Shown here piece after piece: positions 11,036-21,059 of a stretch of DNA of 64,000 nucleotides (positions are counted from its first letter, which is position 1; each line of letters starts with the position of its first letter). The DNA lies in assembly GCF_016801865.2 (NCBI RefSeq), contig NC_068938.1:110732141-110796140 (forward strand), read 5' to 3'. The position numbers and the translations under genes are program-made. The notes below the pieces were generated by a model that did no database searches, was not told the origin of the DNA, and was given only the letters and a program-made list of their open reading frames with translations. This DNA is from Culex pipiens pallens. Lineage: Eukaryota > Arthropoda > Insecta > Diptera > Culicidae.

Positions 11036-11639
11036 TTGAAGCTAGTTTCAAAAAATTTTAAATATTTAGATTTAAAATTTTTAAGAATTAAAAAAAAATA
11101 AGTTTGCAATAGTAACGTTTTTTTTCAAAATTTTAAATTTTTCACTTCAGTTTTTTATAATTTCAAATATTGCATGCAAACTTAATTTTTGTAATTTTTT
11201 ATTTTTTTCTGTTTTAAATTTCAAAAAAAAATATTTTTGAAAAGAAAAATAAAAAAAATCAAAATGCTTTAAATTTTTTAAGTTTTTGAAATCAAACATT
11301 ACAATCTTTATAATATTTGAAATCTAAAAAAATATTTTTTTATTTGATTCTTTTCTACAAAACCCTCGACAAAACCCGCAACTCTTGAGCCATAGAGAAG
11401 TTTGGTCAAACAATTTGGCTTCGAGTCATGAATTTTTGAAAAAGAGTGAGGTCGATGCAAATACTTTTCAATGTTTATGTCGCCTATAGTTCGAAAAATC
11501 AGGGGACAATATTTTTTTTCAAAAAACTTGAAAATTTTAGAGCAGGGGTTCCCAACCTTTTGGCCCTGCGGGCCAGGTCTGATTTTACTGAAGCAGTGGC
11601 GGGCCGGAATTATTATTTGATAAAAGTTGAAAAGTAAAC

Positions 11640-12418
11640 ACATTTTTTTCAATTTTCATATGATTGGGTTCTTTAAAAGCAAATACATAAAAGAACTAGT
11701 GTTGCGAATATGATTCATACATCTTGATTTTAAAAATGGAAAACAGAGATTACATTCAAAAATGTGTTTATTTGACTTATTTTAATTTTTGTATGTTTAA
11801 AATTCGTTTTCGTTTTCGTTTTCGTTTTACGGAGCAAGGTGGGGGACGCGGCCTCAAGTCAGTCCAAGTCCGGTTTCTTGTGGAAAAAAGGGTAGTGGCC
11901 GAACTAGTATTGCATACAAAATGAACACCACCGGAAGATATAGGGGATCGGGAGGGGGAAGATGAAAGAAAATTAGTGTAGGTGTGAGTAGTAAGAACTT
12001 GGATGACTTGAGCAGTTACGGTAATCTCAGTTTAACACTGAATAATGAAAATCTTAAATTTTGATTCAAAATAAAAAGGCCCGGAGGAAATTAAATTATT
12101 ATTTAATTAAATAAGAAAATGTTACTAAACGGAGATTGATACAAAGGAAACCTAACATGTATATCAAATTTAAAGGAAAATAAAAAAAAACGATAGATGA
12201 AAACTAACTTGTCTAGGGAATACAAATCTTGAGGCCTTTTTCTGGGCCACGTCCTGTCGCGTCCGTCAGTATTCTTGTCCTACATTACAACTAGAAGCAG
12301 ATCTGCCACTTAAATAGAACACTTGCACCAATTCAACTAATCATTTAGATCCAATTCTTTATTATGGAAAACTAACTAACTTGAATCAATAACCTTAACT
12401 GAACTGTCTAAAAGTAAC
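11640..12418. other. Internal sequence of the hAT-like element
   Basis: AT-rich, with a TTTTCG repeat run near 11807-11828. No coding potential. The LINE probably begins near 12430. Confidence 0.5.
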
Positions 12419-12769
12419 TTGAATCTCAAATCCCAAAAAAATTTTCCGTTTTTTCCGTTGTATACGTCTAGGTTTTTTCCGTGTATACGTCTAGCGCGAA
12501 TGTTTACAGTCGTCGAAGGTGCTGATTTATTTTGTGCTTTTCGTGTGTTCCGATCAAGTTTTCTACCGTTTTTTTGGTTGTGCGGTCCCGTCACGCTCGT
12601 CGTCAACCCGGAACGTGTTAGTGAGCCGGTTCCTGTGCCCTGGTTCCTGTTTGATACTATTACATTTTGCTCCATCGTGTGCCGCATCAAAACATCGTCG
12701 ATTAGAGCATCACTACCGGCAGTGTCTAGTGGTCGCGGTTACACAAATTTTGTTGTTGATTTTTTTGCT

Positions 12770-13717
12770 ATGGCTTCTGCCTGCGACTACTGCGCCAAGC
12801 AGGTGAAGGATGATGAGCCGTTCATCAAGTGTATGGGCTTTTGCGAAGGGGTCGTACACATGCGCTGTACCAAGACGGGCAGCCTGAAGATGAACACTTC
12901 GTTCCTGAAGATCGTCTACGAATGCACCAACCTGTTTTGGATGTGCGACGAGTGTTCGAAACTGATGAAGATCACTCGCTTCCGCACCGTAATGGAGTCG
13001 GTCGGCGATACGGTCAACAACATGCAGGAGGGTCAAGACCTCAAAAACGCCGAGCTGCGGGACCTGATCACCGAAAATGGGAAGCAACTGCTGCTGCTAT
13101 CCAAGCGCGTCACCAGCTTATCAACAGCTAATCAGTCAGGTACGCCAAAACCTAAGCCAACACCGAAACGTACCCGTGGCTCCGATCCTGTTCCATCAAA
13201 GCCTCTGGTGTTTGGGACGAATGCGCTTGCCAACGCAAGCATCACTTGCGTCCCCCCAGAAGAAAAACTGTTCCGGCTGTACGTGACGCGCTTCGCTAAC
13301 TACACAACGGCCTTGCAAGTGGAGGAACTAGTGAAGAATGCTATCGGTCAGAACGAACTGGTTCAAGTGACTGCGTTGGTTAAAAAAGGCGTTGATCCGC
13401 TCAGTTTGCCGTTCATCTCGTTCAAAGTCGGGGTGAATATCGCACACAAGGAGGCCATCTCAAATCCAGCCATCTGGCCAGGGAACTGCGGCTTCAGGGA
13501 GTTCGAGGACCTGCAACGCAAGACTTCCTCGCCGCAGAGCAGTGGAGATGGACAACGGGCAAAAAAGCCAATGCTTTCTTTCGCAGTTCTACCGGCCATT
13601 GTTACACCGTCGGGTTCAACCCTGGGCAGCCCAAATCCCATCGGCCGCGACAACGAACCGTTCCTGACCCCGCGCTCGGGGAACTCGGAAAGCGATTTGG
13701 CAGCAATGGAACACTAG
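12770..13717 (+). CDS. CR1-like ORF1 protein with PHD-type zinc finger
   Basis: A 315-residue protein starting MASACDYCAKQ. Residues 5-65 have the Cys/His spacing of a PHD-type finger (CDYC, CMGFC, HMRC, WMCDEC), which CR1-clade ORF1 proteins use for nucleic-acid or chaperone functions. A short helical stretch follows, then a basic Pro/Lys linker (about 127-145) and a C-terminal region with an RNA-recognition-like fold only guessed from family knowledge (FRLYVTRFANYTT). The frame is open upstream to 12419, but I chose the ATG at 12770 because the zinc finger begins right after it and the upstream part looks like UTR. The gene lies just ahead of ORF2, whose frame overlaps it in -1. Confidence 0.75.
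   Translation: MASACDYCAKQVKDDEPFIKCMGFCEGVVHMRCTKTGSLKMNTSFLKIVYECTNLFWMCDECSKLMKITRFRTVMESVGDTVNNMQEGQDLKNAELRDLITENGKQLLLLSKRVTSLSTANQSGTPKPKPTPKRTRGSDPVPSKPLVFGTNALANASITCVPPEEKLFRLYVTRFANYTTALQVEELVKNAIGQNELVQVTALVKKGVDPLSLPFISFKVGVNIAHKEAISNPAIWPGNCGFREFEDLQRKTSSPQSSGDGQRAKKPMLSFAVLPAIVTPSGSTLGSPNPIGRDNEPFLTPRSGNSESDLAAMEH
13561..13567 (+). promoter_or_regulatory. Candidate -1 ribosomal slippery heptamer
   Basis: The sequence is AAAAAAG, read in ORF1 as gcA AAA AAG, the A_AAA_AAG type. The -1 frame, which is the ORF2 frame, has no stop from 13438 onward. This offers a route to an ORF1-ORF2 fusion. No stimulatory structure was computed. Confidence 0.45.
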
Positions 13718-16700
13718 TAACGATCGCCAGCTGCTGTAGGACATCGGGATGCGCGACCCAAAGTACCGAGGAAGCCCCGACTCTCTCCGGCACAGTCGCG
13801 CAGTCCGCAGCCAGCGCTCATCTTAGCCATCCCGATCCTGCTGTCGGAAGTAGAGTCGAGGTCTTCCGGTCGTCACCGTCAGGCAAGTACGCACACCGTT
13901 TGAACCGCTCTCTCCCTGATGCCTTTTCGGCTTTCAGCGTCACTCCTTCAAGCTGCTTGAGCAGTCCCCATCCCGTCGGCGACTCACGATCTGCTGCATC
14001 ACTGCTGCCATCGGCCTGCTGGACATCGGGATGCACGACCCAAAGTACTGAGGAAGCCCCGATTCTCTCCGACGCAGTCGCGCAGTTCGCAGCCAGCGCT
14101 CATCTTAGCCATCCCGATCCTGCTGTCGGAAGTAGAGTCGGGGTCTTCCGGTCGTCACCGTCAGGCAAGTACGCACACCGTTTGAACCGCTCTCTCCCTG
14201 ATGCCTTTTCGGCTTTCAGCGTCACTCCTTCAAGCTGCTTGAGCAGTCCCCATCCCGTCGGCGACTCACGATCTGCTGCATCACTGCTGCCATCGGCCTG
14301 CTGGACATCGGGATGCACGACCCAAAGTACTGAGGAAGCCCCGATTCTCTCCGACGCAGTCGCGCAGTTCGCAGCCAGCGCTCATCTTAGCCATCCCGAT
14401 CCTGCTGTCGGAAGTAGAGTCGGGGTCTTCCGGTCGTCACCGTCAGGCAAGTACGCACACCGTTTGAACCGCTCTCTCCCTGATGCCTTTTCGGCTTTCA
14501 GCGTCACTCCTTCAAGCTGCTTGAGCAGTCCCCATCCCGTCGGCGACTCACGATCTGCTGCATCACTGCTGCCATCGGCCTGCTGGACATCGGGATGCAC
14601 GACCCAAAGTACTGAGGAAGCCCCGATTCTCTCCGACGCAGTCGCGCAGTCCGCAGCCAGCGCTCATCTTAGCCATCCCGATCCTGCTGTCGGAAGTAGA
14701 GTCGGGGTCTTCCGGTCGTCACCGTTAGGCAAGTACTCGCACCATTCGAGCTCTGCCTTCCCTGATGACTGTTCCGTTTCCAGAACTATTCCGGAAAGCT
14801 GTTCAATCCTTCACTCGAACGTCTCAGTCCCACCTGCACCTGCCCGTCAAGTTCCCGGTATCGCCGCTAGACGCCAATCGCCGCGACTGCCGTGTAACGA
14901 TTTACTCAACATATACTACCAGAACGTCGGAGGCATGAACACACGGGCTCTCGAGTACCGTCTCGCGTGCTCCGCTATCTCTTACGACGTAATCGCGGTG
15001 ACGGAAACCTGGTTAAAGAACAACACGCTATCGAGTCAAGTCTTCGGCAACGGGTACGAGGTCTTCAGATGTGATCGCGAGCAGTCTATCAACAGCCAGA
15101 AGAAAGACGGTGGGGGAGTAGCTATCGCAGTCCGGCAGGGACTCAACGCGCGAATCGTTTCATCGGACGAGTGGAAGTGCGTTGAGCAAGTTTGGGTCGC
15201 CATCGATCTTGCTGACCATACCGTCTACATCTGCGTTGTGTACATCCCTCCCGACCAAACCAACAACGCAAGCGTATTTGAAATCAACTCGTCTTCGGTT
15301 TCAACAGTCTCTTCAATGGCACGTCCCTACGATGAGCTAGTAATTCTCGGCGACTTCAACTTGCCCAGACTGATATGGCGGCCAAGCCGGGATGGTTTCC
15401 TGTATGCTGATCCCGAACTCTCAACCCAGACCTTGCACGTAACAGAGTTCCTAGACAACTATAGCAGCGCACTTCTGCAGCAGATCAACCAGTTCCCGAA
15501 CGAAAACAATGTGCTGTTAGACCTTTGTTTCGTCAGCTGCCCAGATATTGCACCCCCGATAGCCATCGCCCCGGCACCGCTAGTCAAGGATGTCCGGCAC
15601 CATCCACCGCTGCACCTATCTTTGCCTGTCCATTTAGCCAGCGAATTTACGCCCATTGTTTGTGCAGTCCGCTATGACTATCGCAAATCCGACGTTCCCA
15701 GCATGCTAGAACTACTTCGGAGCATTGACTGGGAGAACACACTTGACAAGGACAATCTTGACGATGCTGTGCAGACCTTCACCAATATTATCGGCTATGT
15801 CATCGACAGACACGTCCCGAAGAAACCAGTTACGAACGCCCGTGTTCCATGGCAAACCAGCGAACTTAGGAGAGTCAAGGCTGCTAAGAGGTCGGCACTG
15901 AAAAAGTACTCAAAACATCGAACGTTACCATTGCACAACTACTACGTGCGACTCAACAGCTGCTACAAAAGGATGAGCAAACAGTGTCATGCCGATCACG
16001 AAGTACGTACCCAGAAGAAGCTTAAGTCCAATCCGAAAGGATTCTGGAAGTACATCAATGAGCAGCGGAAGGAAATCGGGTTGCCGTCGTCGATGTTCCT
16101 TGGCGACAAGACAGCTTCGAATACGGAGGACATCTGCCAGCTGTTTGCCGCAAAATTTTCGAGCATGTTCACACAAGAAGATCTGTCACAACAACAAATC
16201 ACCGCTGCTGCCAACAATGTCCTTCCAAACGGGCTGGCCCTGAACCGCATCACAATCGATCGCTCGCAGATTCTGGAAGCCGCAACCAAACTGAAGTCAT
16301 CCAACACTGCAGGTCCGGACGGAGTTCCATCGATCGTCCTGAAAAAATGTATCGACGGGCTTCTAGATCCTCTCGCACATCTCTTCAGTCTGTCCCTCTC
16401 CACCGGCTCCTTCCCAAAACTCTGGAAGCACGCATATATGTTTCCGGTGCACAAGAAAGGGGACAAACGGAACGCAGACAACTATCGCGGGATTTCAGCA
16501 CTGTGCGCCACTTCGAAACTCTTCGAGCTGGCGGTCATGGATCCGGTGTTTTTCTTCTGCAAGAACCTTATCAGCGACGACCAGCACGGTTTTATGCCTT
16601 CGCGGTCAACCACGACGAATCTGCTCACTTTTACGACATTCGTGACCGATAGTTTCACCGCCAAATCGCAGACCGACGCGGTGTATACCGACCTGTCGGC

Positions 16701-16720
16701 CGCATTTGACAAGCTGAACC
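13568..16720 (+). pseudogene. CR1-like ORF2, 5' part (endonuclease and RT fingers), interrupted
   Basis: This frame encodes the endonuclease-reverse transcriptase. After the tandem-repeat linker the APE-type endonuclease starts near 14908 (NIYYQNVGGMN) and shows VTETWL, ILGDFN and the HHPPLHL motif. The RT begins with AGPDGVPS near 16309 and continues through KKGDKRNADNYRGIS to the first catalytic region (YTDLSAAFDKLN). At 16720 the copia LTR starts and the frame soon stops at 16758. The first in-frame ATG is only at 14935, inside the endonuclease, so translation must begin by -1 frameshift, reinitiation or a non-AUG codon. RT continues at 21060. Confidence 0.85.
13731..14757 (+). repeat. 282-bp tandem repeats in the ORF2 leader
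   Basis: The word ACATCGGGATGC recurs at 13741, 14023, 14305 and 14587, an exact 282-bp period (94 codons, frame-preserving). About 3.6 nearly identical units are present, then a diverged partial unit from about 14740. Each encodes a Ser/Pro/Ala-rich segment (SLPDAFSAFSVTPSSCLS...). Near identity suggests recent expansion by unequal exchange or replication slippage. Confidence 0.9.
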
Positions 16721-16864
16721 TGAAGAAATACCGAATCGAAGAAGCCTGGAATATTTGAAGATTGAAGACAATCGAAGTTACCTTTTAACTATTTGGGAAA
16801 CGAAATACATTCTGGACTGAACATTCAAACTGAACAGTCGCATTTTAACTACACTCTGCTAAGA
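16721..16864 (+). repeat. Copia 5' LTR
   Basis: Starts TGAAGAAATACC and ends CTCTGCTAAGA, identical by eye to 20911-21054. It is very short for an LTR, and its 3' terminus is not the usual CA. Confidence 0.9.
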
Positions 16865-16880
16865 GGTTATGGGCCTGCCC
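16865..16880 (+). promoter_or_regulatory. Copia primer binding site
   Basis: GGTTATGGGCC follows the 5' LTR directly. It resembles the site used by Drosophila copia, which is primed by an internal fragment of initiator tRNA-Met. Confidence 0.7.
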
Positions 16881-16928
16881 TAACCCAGAGATTGAAGAAG
16901 TTTCAAGAAGTTTAACGAAGTTCAAGAG

Positions 16929-18566
16929 ATGTCTTTGAGAAGAACTCCGAACCGGGAACTTGAAGACCAGAACGGTGTTGCTGGAAATCAAGCCGGCAGA
17001 GGCGGACGAAACTACGGTGGTTCAATCTCGCTTCCTGCAATTGAGAAGTTGCGAGGCCGTGAGAACTACACTACCTGGTCATTCGCGATGAAGATGTCGC
17101 TGATTCGTGAGGGAACCTGGTCCGCGGTCAAGCCGCGGGAAGGTCAAGCTGTAGATGAAGATATGTCTTTGCGTGCGTTGTCAGCAATCTGCCTCAGTCT
17201 TGAGACCTACAACTACAGTCATGTGGTGGATGCGGGCACCGCCGCGAAGGCATGGGAGAACCTTGAGAACGCTTTTCAAGATAACGGTTCAACCCGAAGA
17301 ATCGGTCTGCTGCGACAGTTCACATCCGTGAGACTGGTCAACTGTGCCAGCGTCGAGGCCTACGTCGATGAAGTGATGTCGGCGAGTCAACGTTTGGCGG
17401 CGATCGGATTCAAGGTTGACGATTCTTGGCTGGCGGGTATCCTGCTGATGGGGCTGCCGGAGCATTACGAGCCAATGATCATGGGACTCGAGGCGTCTGG
17501 GAAGGCGATGTCGGCGGATGCTGTCAAGGCGAAAATCCTTCAGGACGTGAAGGTCGAGCGGGGTCCGAGATGCTCGAACGAGGACGGAGCTTTCTACAGC
17601 TCGTCGAGGAATTTCCGGGCCAAGGACGATGCCAGGAAATCGAAAGGACCAAAAGCTTGCTTTAAGTGCAACAAGGTGGGACACTTTGCTAACAAGTGTC
17701 CAGAGAACGTGAACCAGAAAGGACGGAAGCAGAAAGGGCTGTGCTGTATTTTTGCCATGGGTGACGTGATGACGAAGGAGTGGTACTTTGACTCGGGTGC
17801 AACTAGTCATATGGCGCGGTCGGACCAAAATTTTTCGAATGAGGTGCCGATGAACCATGGAGTTGGAACAGCGAACAGCAGCAGTATGATGACCGTAGCG
17901 AAAGGGTCGGTTCTACTGAATACAAGCGAAGGTGAGGTCAATGTTGACGAAGTTCTGAAGATCCCGGAACTTGCAACAAATCTGTTGTCGGTAAGCGCAA
18001 TTTGTAAAAGAGGAAACAAAATGGTGTTCACGGCGGACAAGTGCGAAGTCTGGTCGACGGACGGTGATCTGGTGGTCACTGGAGTCGAAGACGGTGGGCT
18101 GTACCGGTTGGACAGACCGGAGAAATCGTTGCTGGTGAGCAAGATGGAGCTGTGGCACAAACGACTTGGCCATTTGAACGTGGGAAGCCTGCGGAAACTG
18201 AAGAAAATGGCTGACGGAATCGAGTTCCAGGACGGCGAGCTGCCAGATTGTGTCCCGTGTCTGGAAGGCAAACAAACTCGACAACCTTTTTCGTGTAGCA
18301 GTTCAAGGGCCACCGAACTACTGGAGCTGGTTCATTCTGACTTGTGTGGACCGATGGAAGTGTCTTCGCTTGGAGGAAGCCGTTACTTCATGACGTTCTT
18401 GGATGACGCTAGCCGGAGGGTCAAGGTCTACTTCCTGGAAAGGAAAAGCCAGGCGTTAGATGCGTTCAAGAAATTCAAGGCATTGTCTGAGCGGCAAACG
18501 GGTAAGAAGTTGCGTATTTTGCGTACGGACAACGGAAGGGAGTCTTCCGTTGTCAGACTTCCGTAA
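16929..18566 (+). CDS. Copia Gag-protease-integrase (5' part of polyprotein)
   Basis: A 545-residue frame. Residues 1-240 are a copia-type Gag (LRGRENYTTWSFAM near residue 40). The zinc knuckle CFKCNKVGHFANKC is at about 244-257. The aspartic protease active site lies in WYFDSGATSHM near 283-293. The integrase N-terminal zinc-binding region (HKRLGHLN...CVPCLEGK) precedes the catalytic core, with LVHSDLCGPM and RTDNGRE. The frame then ends at an early stop (18564-18566) in a shifted frame just after the second catalytic Asp. The polyprotein resumes at 18541 in another frame. Confidence 0.9.
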   Translation: MSLRRTPNRELEDQNGVAGNQAGRGGRNYGGSISLPAIEKLRGRENYTTWSFAMKMSLIREGTWSAVKPREGQAVDEDMSLRALSAICLSLETYNYSHVVDAGTAAKAWENLENAFQDNGSTRRIGLLRQFTSVRLVNCASVEAYVDEVMSASQRLAAIGFKVDDSWLAGILLMGLPEHYEPMIMGLEASGKAMSADAVKAKILQDVKVERGPRCSNEDGAFYSSSRNFRAKDDARKSKGPKACFKCNKVGHFANKCPENVNQKGRKQKGLCCIFAMGDVMTKEWYFDSGATSHMARSDQNFSNEVPMNHGVGTANSSSMMTVAKGSVLLNTSEGEVNVDEVLKIPELATNLLSVSAICKRGNKMVFTADKCEVWSTDGDLVVTGVEDGGLYRLDRPEKSLLVSKMELWHKRLGHLNVGSLRKLKKMADGIEFQDGELPDCVPCLEGKQTRQPFSCSSSRATELLELVHSDLCGPMEVSSLGGSRYFMTFLDDASRRVKVYFLERKSQALDAFKKFKALSERQTGKKLRILRTDNGRESSVVRLP

Positions 18567-20913
18567 GGTGCTGGAGCAGTTTGGGATTCGGCATCAAACT
18601 ACGTGCCCATACACTCCGGAGCAGAACGGAGCGTCGGAGCGGTTCAATCGTTCGGCGGTTGAGAAGGCTCGGTGCATGTTAAACGAGGCCAAGCTGGGCA
18701 AGGAGTTCTGGGCGGAGGCAATCTCGACTGCAGCTTATCTGATGAATCGATGTCCTACACGAGCACTTGGAAAGATTGTTCCGGAAGAAGCATGGTCTGG
18801 AAGAAAGCCGAATCTGAAGCATTTGAAGGTATTTGGCTCGAGTGTCATGGTCCACATCCCTAAGGTGAGACGCCACAAGTTCGATCCAAAATCACGCAAG
18901 GGAATTTTCGTCGGATACTGTGAGGACACAAAGGGGTATCGAGTGTACGATCGAGAGACGAACGATTTCTTGATCAGCCGAGATGTCATCGTTGTCGGCG
19001 AGGGCGCAGCGAGATCGAACGGGATCTGCGAACTCGTGAAAAAACCGGTTGAGTTCATGGAACTGCAGTTTGGACCAAACGAAGTCACAGACGAACCAGT
19101 TGCACGGATGGAGTTCGTGCATGACGATGTGGAAGTTCTAGATGAGAACGCTCCACTGGCGGCACCTGTTGAAGCCTTGGTGGACCACATCGAAGTTGCG
19201 CTCCCACCGCAACTAAACAGACCAGCTGTTGTGCAACAAGAGTCGAGGCGCAGCGGTCGGGAGCGCCATGTCCCAGGCAAGTACCAAGATTTTGAGTGTT
19301 ACAATACGAATTCTGGCCGTGTTGTTTTCCCTCAGCCTTCCAACAACGTCGCGGAACTGGATGACCCAACCACATACGAGGAGGTGCTTCGACGCTCTGA
19401 TCGAGATCTGTGGATTCGTGCAATGGAGGAGGAGTTTGCTTCGATTCAAGAAAACCGTACTTGGGAAATTGTGGCCAGGCCTCCGGACCGCAAACCGATT
19501 GGATGCAAATGGATCTTCAAGAAGAAGTTTGACGAACATGGCAACGTGGCACGCTACAAGGCAAGACTTGTGGCGCAAGGATTCAGTCAGAAGTTTGGAA
19601 CTGACTACGACGAGGTATTCGCTCCTGTGGCAAAGCAGACGACGCTTCGAACTCTCCTGACTGTGGCTGCACGTAGGAAGATGGACGTTAAGCAGATCGA
19701 CATCAAGACGGCATACCTATACGGAGAACTGGACGAGATCATATATATGCGTCAACCGAAGGGCTACGAGAACGGGAATCCTGAGGATGTGTGCCGCTTG
19801 AGGAGGAGCCTGTATGGACTGAAACAGGCAGGTAGGATCTGGAACAAGAAAATTACCGAGGTGTTGCAGACACTCGGTTACAAGTCGGCAGTAGCCGATG
19901 CATGCCTGTTTGTGCGAGACGATGGTGGAGATCGGTCGTTTGTCCTGCTCTACGTCGATGATATGCTGGTCGTCACCAAAGGAGAGGATGAGTACGAGCG
20001 TGTTCGGAAGCATCTATCGGAGAATTTTAAAGTGACCTGCCTCGGTGACGTGAAGCACTACCTGGGACTACAGGTCGAACGCAACAAGGATGGAACATTT
20101 ATGTTGAACCAGTCCTGCTACATCAAAAAGATCGCTGAACGTTTTGGTCAACAGAATGCAAAACCGTCTGCAATTCCGATGGATCCTGGGTACCCGAACA
20201 TGTCGCAAAAGGAGGAGAAACCGATGAAGAACAACGATAAGTACCATAGTCTCGTAGGTGCTTTGCTCTATGTTGCAGTATGTACCAGGCCGGACATCGC
20301 GATCACGACTTCCATACTCGGTCGTAAAGTAAGCAACCCAACAGAAGCTGACTGGACTGAGGCCAAAAGAACTCTGCGGTACCTGATCACAACCACGGAG
20401 ATGAACTTGAAGCTTGGTGGAGATGGAAATCTGATCGGCTTTGCAGATGCTGACTGGGCTGGCGACAAGTCGGACAGGAAATCCAACTCAGGCTTCATCT
20501 TCCAGTTGGGGACTGGAACTATCAGCTGGACGTCACGGAAGCAGCAGTGTGTCACGCTGTCATCAACGGAAGCGGAATACGTGGCACTTGCGGAGGCGTG
20601 CAAGGAACTGCAGTGGTTGCTGAAGCTGATGGCTGATGTTGGAGAGGAGGTCAAGCTTCCGGTTCTCATTAACGAAGATAATCAAAGCTGTATCAGCATA
20701 CTACACAAGGAAGGTGAGAACAGACGAACCAAACACATCGACACCAGATACAACTACGTTCGAGACCTGAATGCCAATGAAACGATTTGTGTACGGTACT
20801 GTCCCACGGATTCGATGGTGGCTGATGCGCTGACGAAACCATTAACCCGCGTGAAGCTGGAGAAGCTGAGAGCTGCGTTGGGACTAGGATTCTTCGAGTT
20901 CGAGGAGGAGTGA
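18541..20913 (+). CDS. Copia integrase C-terminus, reverse transcriptase and RNase H
   Basis: This frame resumes right after the frameshift with SDFRKVLEQFGIRH and the third integrase catalytic region (PYTPEQNGASERFNR). A variable linker follows. The RT begins near WIFKKKFDEHGNVARYKARL, with the catalytic YVDDMLVV near 19951. RNase H shows GFADADWAGDKSDRKSNSGF, TLSSTEAEYVAL and NRRTKHIDTRYN. The stop codon is the TGA at 20911-20913, the first bases of the 3' LTR. The 5' boundary given is the frame-switch point; an open frame exists from 18460, but its first part is out of frame with the protein family. Confidence 0.9.
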   Translation, partial: SLPLSDFRKVLEQFGIRHQTTCPYTPEQNGASERFNRSAVEKARCMLNEAKLGKEFWAEAISTAAYLMNRCPTRALGKIVPEEAWSGRKPNLKHLKVFGSSVMVHIPKVRRHKFDPKSRKGIFVGYCEDTKGYRVYDRETNDFLISRDVIVVGEGAARSNGICELVKKPVEFMELQFGPNEVTDEPVARMEFVHDDVEVLDENAPLAAPVEALVDHIEVALPPQLNRPAVVQQESRRSGRERHVPGKYQDFECYNTNSGRVVFPQPSNNVAELDDPTTYEEVLRRSDRDLWIRAMEEEFASIQENRTWEIVARPPDRKPIGCKWIFKKKFDEHGNVARYKARLVAQGFSQKFGTDYDEVFAPVAKQTTLRTLLTVAARRKMDVKQIDIKTAYLYGELDEIIYMRQPKGYENGNPEDVCRLRRSLYGLKQAGRIWNKKITEVLQTLGYKSAVADACLFVRDDGGDRSFVLLYVDDMLVVTKGEDEYERVRKHLSENFKVTCLGDVKHYLGLQVERNKDGTFMLNQSCYIKKIAERFGQQNAKPSAIPMDPGYPNMSQKEEKPMKNNDKYHSLVGALLYVAVCTRPDIAITTSILGRKVSNPTEADWTEAKRTLRYLITTTEMNLKLGGDGNLIGFADADWAGDKSDRKSNSGFIFQLGTGTISWTSRKQQCVTLSSTEAEYVALAEACKELQWLLKLMADVGEEVKLPVLINEDNQSCISILHKEGENRRTKHIDTRYNYVRDLNANETICVRYCPTDSMVADALTKPLTRVKLEKLRAALGLGFFEFEEE

Positions 20914-21054
20914 AGAAATACCGAATCGAAGAAGCCTGGAATATTTGAAGATTGAAGACAATCGAAGTTACCTTTTAACTATTTGGGAAACGAAATACAT
21001 TCTGGACTGAACATTCAAACTGAACAGTCGCATTTTAACTACACTCTGCTAAGA
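20911..21054 (+). repeat. Copia 3' LTR
   Basis: 144 bp, identical by eye to the 5' LTR. It is preceded by a weak purine tract (GAGGAGGAG) that may serve as the polypurine primer site. Confidence 0.9.
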
Positions 21055-21059
21055 GAACC

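Larger units (their letters stand above)
16721..21054 (+). mobile_element. Ty1/copia LTR retrotransposon inserted in the LINE
   Basis: The 4334-bp element has 144-bp LTRs at both ends, a tRNA-type primer site after the 5' LTR, and gag-protease-integrase-RT-RNase H order, which defines copia. GAACC flanks it (16716-16720, 21055-21059). The LTRs appear identical by eye, so the insertion is recent. One frameshift in the integrase region splits the single long ORF expected for copia. Confidence 0.95.

Noticed and set aside
12419..12769. N-terminal extension of the CR1-like ORF1
   Set aside because: The frame is open, but the translated stretch is hydrophobic and atypical, and the zinc finger begins at the 12770 ATG. 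The upstream part contains duplicated 5'-UTR motifs.
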